A stretch of 64,000 nucleotides of DNA from an uncultured Lachnospiraceae bacterium (GTDB taxonomy: Bacteria > Bacillota > Clostridia > Lachnospirales > Lachnospiraceae): NCBI GenBank assembly GCA_910587635.1, contig CAJUNB010000040.1, forward strand, positions 62,001 through 126,000, read 5' to 3'. Position 1 is the stretch's first letter. Every line of letters starts with the position of its first letter. Under the pieces are notes generated by a model. It saw only the letters and a program-made list of their open reading frames with translations, was not told the origin of the DNA and ran no database searches. The translations under genes and the position numbers were made by a program. Shown in pieces: positions 33,698-41,269 of the stretch.

Positions 33698-35092
33698 ATG
33701 AAAAGAAAGAGTCCAGGAAAGGGCATTGTGTGGGTAGCTACTATGGCTTTGCTGACATCTGCGCTGACCGGATGTACATTTGGGTTTGCGAGCGATCCAG
33801 ATGATCCCAACGAGGTAGTGGAAGAGGTACCTATTGATACCTCTGTAGATACGTTTTCTTACGACACTACTTTGAGCGGTACGAGCATCACTCTTTTGAA
33901 CTCGAAGGCGGAGATTCAGGTGGCATTAGAAGCAATGTCAGCTGCCTATGAGGAAAAATCCGGTGTCCATGTGGAAGTAATGCCTGTTACAGACGGTGAT
34001 TCCCCTTATACGAAGGTGGTAAGTTTATACAATTCGGGAAATCCCCCTACATTATCCATACTGGATACCACGGACGTGATTGCGCTGGCAAGAGAAAAAG
34101 CGGCTGATCTGTCTGAAGAACCCTGGATAGCAGAGGCGGAAGGATATCTGACATATGTGGACGGCAAGGTGTACAGCTTCCCGCTCTGTATTGAGGGCAG
34201 AGGCATTATTTATAATAAGAAGGTTATTGAAGATACACTGGGCAGGGAATTCGACCCTTCCGTGATTAAGACACAGGCCGATTTTAAAGCGCTTCTGGAT
34301 GAGCTGGCAGCAGCCGGGATGGAAAGACCGATTTCAATGGCGAAGGAAGACTGGTCCCTGGGAGCACATCAGTTACAGTATATTTATGAAACATATGACG
34401 GTACATCGGAGGGGGCCCAGGAAGCCATTGAAGCAATCAAGGACGGCACGATAGATCTGGAAAGTTATGACCGGATGTCTCAGTTCGTGAGTGCTTTCGA
34501 CATATTGAAAGCTTATAATGTGGCGGGGAAAGATCCTCTGGGAGCCGATTATGATGAGATGGCTATCGATCTGGCAGACGGAAAAACCGCCTTTTGGTTC
34601 AATGGCAACTGGGCGTGGCCGAATATCGAAGAGGCCGGTGCAAAGGCAGAGGATGCTTACGGTTTCTTGCCCTATTTCATGAATAATGATGAAACAGATT
34701 TTGTCAATCAGAAAATTCAGGCTTCTCCTTCGAAACAGGTCATGCTGGACGGACAGTTCGCATCGAAGGAGCAGCAGGCAGCGGCAAAAGAATTTCTCAA
34801 CTGGATTGTATATAGTGAGATTGGACAGCAGATGCTTGTAAAGAGATGCAATATCATCCCTCCTTTTCAGAACAATCCTTATGAACCGGCAGATCCGCTG
34901 AGCAGGGACATTTATGAAAAGGTACATGCAGGAGCGGCATTCAATGCTTCAGCTATTGTACCCAATGATCACTGGGCAGTGCTGGGTGCGGCGATGCAAA
35001 AATACTTGGCGGACAGAAGTGATAGAGCGGAGCTGATTGAGACAATCAATGCCTACTGGGATGAGCAGGCAAGACTGGGAAAGGGGGAGTAA
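33698..35092 (+). CDS. Sugar ABC transporter substrate-binding lipoprotein
   Basis: 464 residues. The N-terminus has a charged start, hydrophobic core and lipobox ALTGC, so Cys26 is lipidated and the protein is anchored outside the membrane. The mature part fits family 1 extracellular solute-binding proteins (MsmE/MalE-like): ITLLNSKAEIQVALEAM, NPPTLSILDTTD and FWFNGNWAWPNIEEAG. It delivers an oligosaccharide to the two permeases that follow. The GH32 and GH13 genes downstream suggest sucrose or fructo-oligosaccharides. Confidence 0.9.
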   Translation: MKRKSPGKGIVWVATMALLTSALTGCTFGFASDPDDPNEVVEEVPIDTSVDTFSYDTTLSGTSITLLNSKAEIQVALEAMSAAYEEKSGVHVEVMPVTDGDSPYTKVVSLYNSGNPPTLSILDTTDVIALAREKAADLSEEPWIAEAEGYLTYVDGKVYSFPLCIEGRGIIYNKKVIEDTLGREFDPSVIKTQADFKALLDELAAAGMERPISMAKEDWSLGAHQLQYIYETYDGTSEGAQEAIEAIKDGTIDLESYDRMSQFVSAFDILKAYNVAGKDPLGADYDEMAIDLADGKTAFWFNGNWAWPNIEEAGAKAEDAYGFLPYFMNNDETDFVNQKIQASPSKQVMLDGQFASKEQQAAAKEFLNWIVYSEIGQQMLVKRCNIIPPFQNNPYEPADPLSRDIYEKVHAGAAFNASAIVPNDHWAVLGAAMQKYLADRSDRAELIETINAYWDEQARLGKGE

Positions 35093-35096
35093 CAGT

Positions 35097-35969
35097 ATGA
35101 AATCAAGTAAAAAAGGAAAGGATTTCTGTATCTTTGGACTACCGGGGATGTTCTGCTTCTTCGCGGTCGTCATTATCCCGTTTGTCTATGGTGTCTATCT
35201 GACACTGACAGACTGGGACGGTGTATCCAAAACAAAGAATTTTATAGGGCTTCGTAACTTTGGGGTAGTGGTACAGGATAAGCAGTTCTGGATTTCTCTG
35301 CTTCTCACATTCCGTTACGTTATTGTAGTGGTTATTCTTGTCAATGTACTGGCCTTCGCTATTGCTTACCTTCTGACAAGAGGTATCAAAGGACAGAATT
35401 TTTTCCGGGCGGGATTCTTCACACCAAACCTGATCGGGGGAATCGTACTTGGTTACATATGGCAGTTCGTATTTTCCAGAGCCTTTGTGAGCATCGGAGA
35501 ATCTACAAACTGGAGCCTGTTTGAAGTATCCTGGCTGTCCACGCCGGGCAAGGCGTTTGCGGCGCTTGTACTCGTATCGGTATGGCAGCTTTCCGGCTAT
35601 ATGATACTGATCTATGTGGCGGGATTTATGGGGCTCAGTGAGGATGTGATGGAGGCAGCCAGCATCGACGGCGCTTCCGGCTGGCGCAGAATGATCAATA
35701 TCGTGATGCCTCTTATGATGTCTTCCATAACGATCTGCCTGTTCCTTACCCTGTCCCGGGCATTTATGGTATACGATGTAAACCTGTCATTGACAGCGGG
35801 AGGACCGTACAGCAGTACAGAAATGGCGGCAATGCATGTGTATGAAAAAGCATTTACATCCAGACAATTTGGTGCAGGTCAGGCGGAGGCTCTTATTCTG
35901 TTTCTTGTTGTGGCATGTATCAGCGGTCTCCAGGTATATTTTACGAAAAAACAGGAGGTGGAAGCATAA
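35097..35969 (+). CDS. Sugar ABC transporter permease (MalF/MsmF type)
   Basis: The ATG at 35097 behind AAGGGGGAG gives 290 residues. About six membrane helices are visible, starting with FGLPGMFCFFAVVIIPFVYGV. The cytoplasmic EAA loop reads EAASIDGASGWRRMINIVMP, the contact for the ATPase. The ATPase itself is not encoded here; as in many Firmicutes a shared MsmX-type ATPase elsewhere would be needed. The gene overlaps the second permease gene by one base (TAATG). Confidence 0.92.
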   Translation: MKSSKKGKDFCIFGLPGMFCFFAVVIIPFVYGVYLTLTDWDGVSKTKNFIGLRNFGVVVQDKQFWISLLLTFRYVIVVVILVNVLAFAIAYLLTRGIKGQNFFRAGFFTPNLIGGIVLGYIWQFVFSRAFVSIGESTNWSLFEVSWLSTPGKAFAALVLVSVWQLSGYMILIYVAGFMGLSEDVMEAASIDGASGWRRMINIVMPLMMSSITICLFLTLSRAFMVYDVNLSLTAGGPYSSTEMAAMHVYEKAFTSRQFGAGQAEALILFLVVACISGLQVYFTKKQEVEA

Positions 35970-36829
35970 TGAAACAGACGACAGTTGGCGGAACAAAACG
36001 AAAAATATGGAATGCGCTGGCAATTGCTTTGCTCGTTATCATTTTTATAGCATATATGTTTCCCTTTCTGATGGTAGTGATCAATTCCCTGAAGCAGAAA
36101 AGGGATATTATCAAAAGCCCCTTTTCCTGGCTGTTTACGATCAAGGGCCTGTCCTTTGACAACTTTGTGAAAGCGTTTGTACAGATGGATTTTCTGAACG
36201 CATTTAAAAATTCCCTGATTGTAACAGTATGCGCCACCGGACTTGTAACATTACTGGCAGCCATGCTGGCATACTACATTGTCCGTAATAAAAATGCAGT
36301 TTCCAAATTTACCTTCGTTCTCATGGTGGCATCTATGATTATACCGTTCCAGGCGATCATGATTCCCCTTGTGAGTATTTACGGAGGGACGCTGAATGTA
36401 TTGAACCACAGAATCACTCTGATCTTCATGCATACCGGGTTCTCCATGGCTATGTCGGTATTTATGTTCCACGGGTTTATCAATGGAAATATACCGATTG
36501 CGCTGGAAGAAGCGGCGGTTATCGACGGATGCAGTCATACCCAGACATTTTTCAAGATCGTATTTCCACTGTTGAAGCCGATTATTTCCACGATGGTAAT
36601 TTTGAACTCCCTGGCATTCTGGAATGACTTTCTGTTGCCATCCCTTGTGCTGACGGATAAGAAATTGTTGACACTGCCCCTTTCTACTTACAGTTTTTAC
36701 GGGACATATTCGGCGGATTATGGTACAATCATGGCAGGACTTCTGCTATGCGTCATGCCGATTCTCATTCTGTATGTGGTACTTCAGAAACAGATCATTG
36801 GCGGTGTCGTTGCCGGCGCAGTGAAATAA
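35969..36829 (+). CDS. Sugar ABC transporter permease (MalG/MsmG type)
   Basis: 286 residues from the ATG in the TAATG junction. It has six predicted membrane helices (first around IALLVIIFIAYMFPFLMVVI) and the EAA loop EEAAVIDGCSHTQTFFKIVF. It pairs with the preceding permease as the transmembrane part of a carbohydrate importer of the CUT1 class. A strong terminator follows eight bases after its stop. Confidence 0.92.
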   Translation: MKQTTVGGTKRKIWNALAIALLVIIFIAYMFPFLMVVINSLKQKRDIIKSPFSWLFTIKGLSFDNFVKAFVQMDFLNAFKNSLIVTVCATGLVTLLAAMLAYYIVRNKNAVSKFTFVLMVASMIIPFQAIMIPLVSIYGGTLNVLNHRITLIFMHTGFSMAMSVFMFHGFINGNIPIALEEAAVIDGCSHTQTFFKIVFPLLKPIISTMVILNSLAFWNDFLLPSLVLTDKKLLTLPLSTYSFYGTYSADYGTIMAGLLLCVMPILILYVVLQKQIIGGVVAGAVK

Positions 36830-36836
36830 GCAGAGC

Positions 36837-36862
36837 AGGAGGGTAGAGATACCCTCCTTTTT
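36837..36862 (+). terminator. Rho-independent terminator of the ABC transporter operon
   Basis: GGAGGGTA-GAGA-TACCCTCC forms an 8 bp or longer GC-rich stem followed by a run of T residues that merges with the left arm of module B copy 2. Confidence 0.88.
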
Positions 36863-36997
36863 TATCCTATAGGGCTTGGACGTCAAAGGGTCTTGTTTTT
36901 ATTGTTGGTCCGCAACTTGCACAGAAATATTTGTGCAAGTTGCCGAGCCGATTCATAAATGTGACCTTTTGACACCTGAAGCCCCTTAGGATAAAAA
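36859..36997. repeat. Composite repeat, module B, copy 2 (long inverted repeat)
   Basis: Arms of about 34 bases at 36859-36892 and 36963-36997 are imperfect inverted repeats with ends TTTTTATCCTATAGGG and CCCCTTAGGATAAAAA. Inside lies a perfect 12 bp stem, GCAACTTGCACA/TGTGCAAGTTGC (36912-36943). The ends match module B copy 1 in style but the interior is larger. Confidence 0.85.
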
Positions 36998-37001
36998 TAA
37001 A

Positions 37002-37078
37002 ATGCGCAGCCCGCGGTAAGGAATATTGTGCCTAGGCGCACCGCTTACGTGCGGCGAATCGCGAGGACGCGATTCTTT
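37002..37078. repeat. Composite repeat, module A, copy 2 (inverted)
   Basis: The reverse complement matches 32257-32333 closely, including GAATCGCG-TCCT-CGCGATTC and CCGC-ACGTAA-GCGG hairpins. Together with module B it lies in opposite orientation to copy 1, so the LacI/ABC block sits between inverted copies about 4.7 kb apart. Confidence 0.85.
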
Positions 37079-37107
37079 ATTATAAATAACTCGAAAGGAC
37101 TGTGGAC

Positions 37108-38448
37108 ATGTATCAATCGCACAGAGACAGAATACACTTAAAAGCGCCCGGAAGCTGGATCAATGACCCAAATGGCTTTATTTACTATAGAGGGCAGTAT
37201 CATTTATTTTATCAGTATTTTCCCTATGCGCCTGTCTGGGGAACGATGCACTGGGGGCACGCAGTGAGTGATGATCTTGTAAACTGGGAGCATAAAGGAG
37301 TCGCACTGTTTCCCACAAAGTATGGAGATCAGAACGGCTGTTTTTCCGGCAGTGCCATAGAGAATGAGGGAAGAATGCATCTGTTCTATACGGGAATCCA
37401 CTACAGGCAGCCGAATCCTGATAACATCCATAATTGTCTGGAGAATGATTTTGATGCCTGCCAGATGCGGCTCATATCCGAAGATGGAATCCATTTTGAT
37501 AATTTTAATGAAAAGTGTGTAGTCATTCCCTGCCTGACAAATCCTCGGCTGGGAGATCGGGCCGATACAAGAGACCCGAAAGTGTGGCGGGGAAAAAAGG
37601 GATGGTATATGGTGCTTGGCAGCAGGACAGCGGAGGAGAGGGGAAAGCTGCTCCTCTATCGGAGCGATAATTTGGAAGATTGGACGTTTGCTGGCAGTGT
37701 GACAAAGGAAAATGAATTTGGAAGTGTCTGGGAGTGCCCGGATTATTTTGAAACGGGAGGAAGAGGCGTACTTATTTTCTCTCCCATGCGTTTTCTGGAG
37801 ATCGGAAAGGAAATGACTTCTCAGACAGTCTGTATGACTGCTGCCTTTGACGAGGACAGCGGCAGCATGACTTTATCGGATACGTATCAGTATTTGGATT
37901 ATGGACTGGATCTGTATGCGGCTCAGAGCACGGAAGATGCTCAGGGACGCAGAGTGGTAGTGGCCTGGCTGCGGATGCCGGAAGCTGTGGACGGGAAATG
38001 GTCGGGCATGTTCTGTCTCCCGAGAGTGGTGGAAGTAAAGAACGGCCATATTTATTTTCGGGTGCATCCCAATGTGGAGATGCAGTATACCAGATCTGTC
38101 AGCTCCGTAGAAGAGGCGGATCCGGCAGGATACCGGGTAAGTCTGGAACTGGAAGCGGGAAAGGAGATCAATATTGGCGGCTACCGTATCTATCGGGAGA
38201 ACAGCCGGATTTGTACGGACAGGACGGCGGTTTTTGGAACTTATGAGAACTACAGGACAAAGTTTTCCACGCCCGAAATAAAGGAAGGGAACCGCCTGGA
38301 TATTTATGTGGATGAAAATCTGATCGAAGTCTATGTCAATCAGGGAGAATATGTCATCAGCAATACGGTTTACGGTTTGAGCAGAGACGTGACAGCACCC
38401 CCAGGTGTTGCTGTGAAGATAGAGACACTGGATAGGGAAGAAAAGTGA
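37108..38448 (+). CDS. GH32 beta-fructosidase (sucrose/fructan hydrolase)
   Basis: The ATG at 37108 with AAGGA at 37095-37099 gives 446 residues. GH32 motifs are complete: WINDPNGF with nucleophile Asp20, CFSGSA, TRDPKVW (transition-state Asp) and WECPDYF (acid/base Glu). There is no signal peptide, so it hydrolyses sucrose, sucrose 6-phosphate or short fructo-oligosaccharides inside the cell, fitting import by the ABC transporter upstream. The C-terminal beta-sandwich is short. No phosphotransferase gene is seen, so unphosphorylated substrate is more likely. Confidence 0.9.
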   Translation: MYQSHRDRIHLKAPGSWINDPNGFIYYRGQYHLFYQYFPYAPVWGTMHWGHAVSDDLVNWEHKGVALFPTKYGDQNGCFSGSAIENEGRMHLFYTGIHYRQPNPDNIHNCLENDFDACQMRLISEDGIHFDNFNEKCVVIPCLTNPRLGDRADTRDPKVWRGKKGWYMVLGSRTAEERGKLLLYRSDNLEDWTFAGSVTKENEFGSVWECPDYFETGGRGVLIFSPMRFLEIGKEMTSQTVCMTAAFDEDSGSMTLSDTYQYLDYGLDLYAAQSTEDAQGRRVVVAWLRMPEAVDGKWSGMFCLPRVVEVKNGHIYFRVHPNVEMQYTRSVSSVEEADPAGYRVSLELEAGKEINIGGYRIYRENSRICTDRTAVFGTYENYRTKFSTPEIKEGNRLDIYVDENLIEVYVNQGEYVISNTVYGLSRDVTAPPGVAVKIETLDREEK

Positions 38449-38535
38449 CAGGGCAGGCTGCCTGGCAAAGACTGTAATATAAAACAGAATTACAGGAAGG
38501 ACGCATATCGGTAACAGAAAGGGAGGGGAAGAGAA

Positions 38536-40374
38536 ATGACAAAAGCGGATAAGGTATTTAAGGAAAGGCTGGAAAGGCACCATGACGAACTGCGATGGCT
38601 CTACATGGAACTGTATGAAAACGCGGATATGTTTGGAGAACTGTGCTCTGAAATGTATCGATATTATAAGGAGCGGAAACAGCAGCTGAAAAAGAGGGAT
38701 GAACAGCGGGAAAAGGAGCCTGACTGGTTCCGCAGAAACGATATTGTCGGAATGATGATGTATATTGACAATTTTGCAGGAAATCTGAAAGGTGTGCAGA
38801 GTCGGCTGGACTATCTGGAGCAGTGTAATATAAACTATATCCATCTGATGCCGTTTCTGGATACGACAGAGGGACGTTCTGACGGCGGGTATGCGGTGTC
38901 CGACTTCCGTAAAGTCCAGGAAAAACTCGGGACAATGGAGGATTTGGAAAGACTGTCCGATGCCTGCCATAAGAAGGGGATGAATCTCTGCATGGATTTT
39001 GTCATGAATCATACTTCGGAAGATCATGAGTGGGCCAGGAAGGCCCGGCAGGGACAGGGAGAATATATGAGCCGGTATTTTTTCTATGATAACGGTTTTA
39101 TACCGGCGGAATATGAAAAAACAGTGCCCCAGGTATTTCCGACTACGGCGCCCGGCAATTTTACATGGCTGGACGATATCAAATATTATGTGATGACCTC
39201 CTTTTATCCTTACCAGTGGGATTTGAATTATAAAAACCCTAGAGTGTTCAATGAAATGATGTACAATTTTCTCTTCCTTGCCAACAGAGGAATTGACGTG
39301 ATCAGAATCGATGCGGTTCCCTATATATGGAAGGAACTGCATACGCAGTGCAGGAATCTTCCGAGAGTCCATACGATCGTACGTATGATGCGTATCATTG
39401 GAGAGATCGTGTGTCCGGGCATTTTACTTCTGGGTGAAGTGGTGATGGAGCCGGAGAAGGTAGTGCCCTATTTCGGTACGGTGGAGAAACCGGAATGCCA
39501 TATGCTCTACAATGTGACGACAATGGCTACCACATGGCATACGGTGGCAACGAAAAATACAGGACTTTTGCGGCTTCAGATGGACATTGTGAACAGTCTG
39601 CCAAAAGAATATCTGTTTCTGAATTATCTGCGCTGTCATGATGATATCGGATGGGGATTGGATTATCGCTGGCTCATGCAGTTCGGTATCGGAGAAGTGA
39701 GCCATAAGAAGTATCTGAACGACTATTTCACCGGGCAGTTTCCGGGCTCCACTGCAAGGGGGGAACTGTATAATTCCGACCCGGCTTCTGGAGATGCAAG
39801 GCTGTGCGGTACGACGGCATCTCTGTGCGGTGTGGAGAAGGGGGCTTTCGAACAGAATAAGGAAGCACTGTCCCTGGCTATGGCGCTGGATTTTATGCTT
39901 CATGCCTATATGTTTACCCAGTCGGGGATTCCCGTTATTTACAGCGGGGACGAGATCGGACAGGAAAATGACTATACTTACCATGAAGACCCTGCCAGAA
40001 GGGATGATTCCAGATATATCCACCGGGGAAAATTCAACTGGGAGCTGGCGGAGAAAAGGAAGGATGCGGGAAGCGTCCAGGAAGTGCTGTTTACCGGTCT
40101 TCGGAAGCTGGAGAAAATCCGAAAGGAACATCCGGTATTTTATTCCAAGGCGGATGTATGGACGATCGATACATGGGAAGATTCGGTTCTCGGACTGGTT
40201 CGTGTATATGAGGACGAAAAGCTGGTGGCGTTGTTCAATTTCAGCGAACAGGAAAAGACGGCCTGGATCAACGAAGAGGACGGAACCTATACGGATCTCA
40301 TATCCGGGAAAGAAATGGAGGCAAAGGGAGTGACAATGCCGGGGTATGGGGTATATTGGCTGCTGAGGGAATAA
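38536..40374 (+). CDS. GH13 amylosucrase-like enzyme (GH13_4)
   Basis: 612 residues behind GGGAGGGG. The helical N-terminal domain (1-85) and the stretch MMMYIDNFAGNLKGVQSRLDYL match amylosucrases. Catalytic elements are DFVMNHTS, IRIDAVPYIWK (nucleophile Asp), LLLGEVVMEP (acid/base Glu) and YLRCHDDIGWG (transition-state Asp). Amylosucrase splits sucrose into fructose and a growing alpha-1,4-glucan. No signal peptide is present. With GH32 it would give the cell two routes for imported sucrose, hydrolysis or direct glucan storage. Sucrose phosphorylase or hydrolase activity is an alternative. Confidence 0.82.
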   Translation: MTKADKVFKERLERHHDELRWLYMELYENADMFGELCSEMYRYYKERKQQLKKRDEQREKEPDWFRRNDIVGMMMYIDNFAGNLKGVQSRLDYLEQCNINYIHLMPFLDTTEGRSDGGYAVSDFRKVQEKLGTMEDLERLSDACHKKGMNLCMDFVMNHTSEDHEWARKARQGQGEYMSRYFFYDNGFIPAEYEKTVPQVFPTTAPGNFTWLDDIKYYVMTSFYPYQWDLNYKNPRVFNEMMYNFLFLANRGIDVIRIDAVPYIWKELHTQCRNLPRVHTIVRMMRIIGEIVCPGILLLGEVVMEPEKVVPYFGTVEKPECHMLYNVTTMATTWHTVATKNTGLLRLQMDIVNSLPKEYLFLNYLRCHDDIGWGLDYRWLMQFGIGEVSHKKYLNDYFTGQFPGSTARGELYNSDPASGDARLCGTTASLCGVEKGAFEQNKEALSLAMALDFMLHAYMFTQSGIPVIYSGDEIGQENDYTYHEDPARRDDSRYIHRGKFNWELAEKRKDAGSVQEVLFTGLRKLEKIRKEHPVFYSKADVWTIDTWEDSVLGLVRVYEDEKLVALFNFSEQEKTAWINEEDGTYTDLISGKEMEAKGVTMPGYGVYWLLRE

Positions 40375-40473
40375 TGATGAAAAATGGTATAAAATAAAGG
40401 AATTATGAATGAAGAGGGTCTTGCCGAAATGTCTGGCGGCTCTCTTTAATTTTACAAGGCCTTATCCCTTCTG

Positions 40474-40502
40474 TTGATTTCAACTGTCTCTTTTGTTATG
40501 AT
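40474..40502 (+). promoter_or_regulatory. Predicted sigma-A promoter of rluF-ligA-metA
   Basis: TTGATT (40474-40479), 17 base spacer, TATGAT (40497-40502), 32 bp before rluF. An imperfect AAGAG/CTCTT hairpin near 40412-40450 may end the preceding transcript. Confidence 0.65.
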
Positions 40503-40534
40503 GAATAAGATAAGAAAAAGGCAGGATATTAATA

Positions 40535-41269
40535 ATGGAAAAAATAAGACTGAATAAATACCTGGCACAGTGTGGTGTCTGTTCCCGCCGGGATGCGGAT
40601 AAGATCATCGGAGCGGGGCGGGTATCGGTAAACGGTGTGACAGCGGATATGGGAGTCAGAGTGGATGGGCATGACAGTGTCCTTCTCGATGGAAAGGAGC
40701 TCAGAGCAAAAGAAGAGAAAGTGGTATTGGCTTACTACAAGCCAAAGGGCGTTACCTGTACGGAAAAGGACAGATTTGCAGAGCGTATCGTAACAGAAGA
40801 GATCAATTATCCCGTGCGGGTCACTTATGCGGGCAGACTGGACAAGGATTCGGAAGGATTGCTCCTTCTCAGTAATGACGGGGACCTGATCCAGCATATG
40901 ATGAAAGGGTCGGAAGGCCATGAAAAAGAATATGTGGTGAGGATAAAACAGGAAGTTACAAAAGAATTTATGGAGAAGATGTCGGCAGGGGTCTATCTGA
41001 AAGATTTGGGTGTGAAGACGCTTCCCTGCCGGATTGAGAAACGGGGAAGGTATCTGTTTTATATCGTATTGACCCAGGGGCTGAATCGGCAGATTCGCAG
41101 GATGTGCCGGGAGCTGTCCGTAAATGTATTTTCTCTGAAGAGAATCCGGGTGTTGAATATTACTCTGGATGGGCTGAGACCGGGAGAGTACCGGGAGATC
41201 ACAGGGAAAGAGAAGGCTGACTTATACAGAGCGGCAGGAATGGGAAATGTGGGAAAGGGAATCGGATGA
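40535..41269 (+). CDS. rluF: 23S rRNA pseudouridine synthase, RluF-like
   Basis: 244 residues. An S4 RNA-binding domain at the N-terminus (IRLNKYLAQCGVCSRRDADKII) precedes the RsuA/RluB/E/F-type catalytic domain with AGRLDKDSEGLLLLSNDGD, where the Asp of GRLD is the nucleophile. HEKEYVV, LTQGLNRQIRRMC and MSAGVYLKDLGVKT fit RluF better than RsuA. It isomerises a uridine in 23S rRNA. Its stop overlaps the ligA start (ATGA). Confidence 0.85.
   Translation: MEKIRLNKYLAQCGVCSRRDADKIIGAGRVSVNGVTADMGVRVDGHDSVLLDGKELRAKEEKVVLAYYKPKGVTCTEKDRFAERIVTEEINYPVRVTYAGRLDKDSEGLLLLSNDGDLIQHMMKGSEGHEKEYVVRIKQEVTKEFMEKMSAGVYLKDLGVKTLPCRIEKRGRYLFYIVLTQGLNRQIRRMCRELSVNVFSLKRIRVLNITLDGLRPGEYREITGKEKADLYRAAGMGNVGKGIG

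Noticed and set aside
37873..39372. A 499-codon open frame on the minus strand opposite the GH32 and GH13 genes
   Set aside because: It crosses two well-supported genes and their gap, has no ribosome site and a composition that follows from the codon use of the opposite strand.
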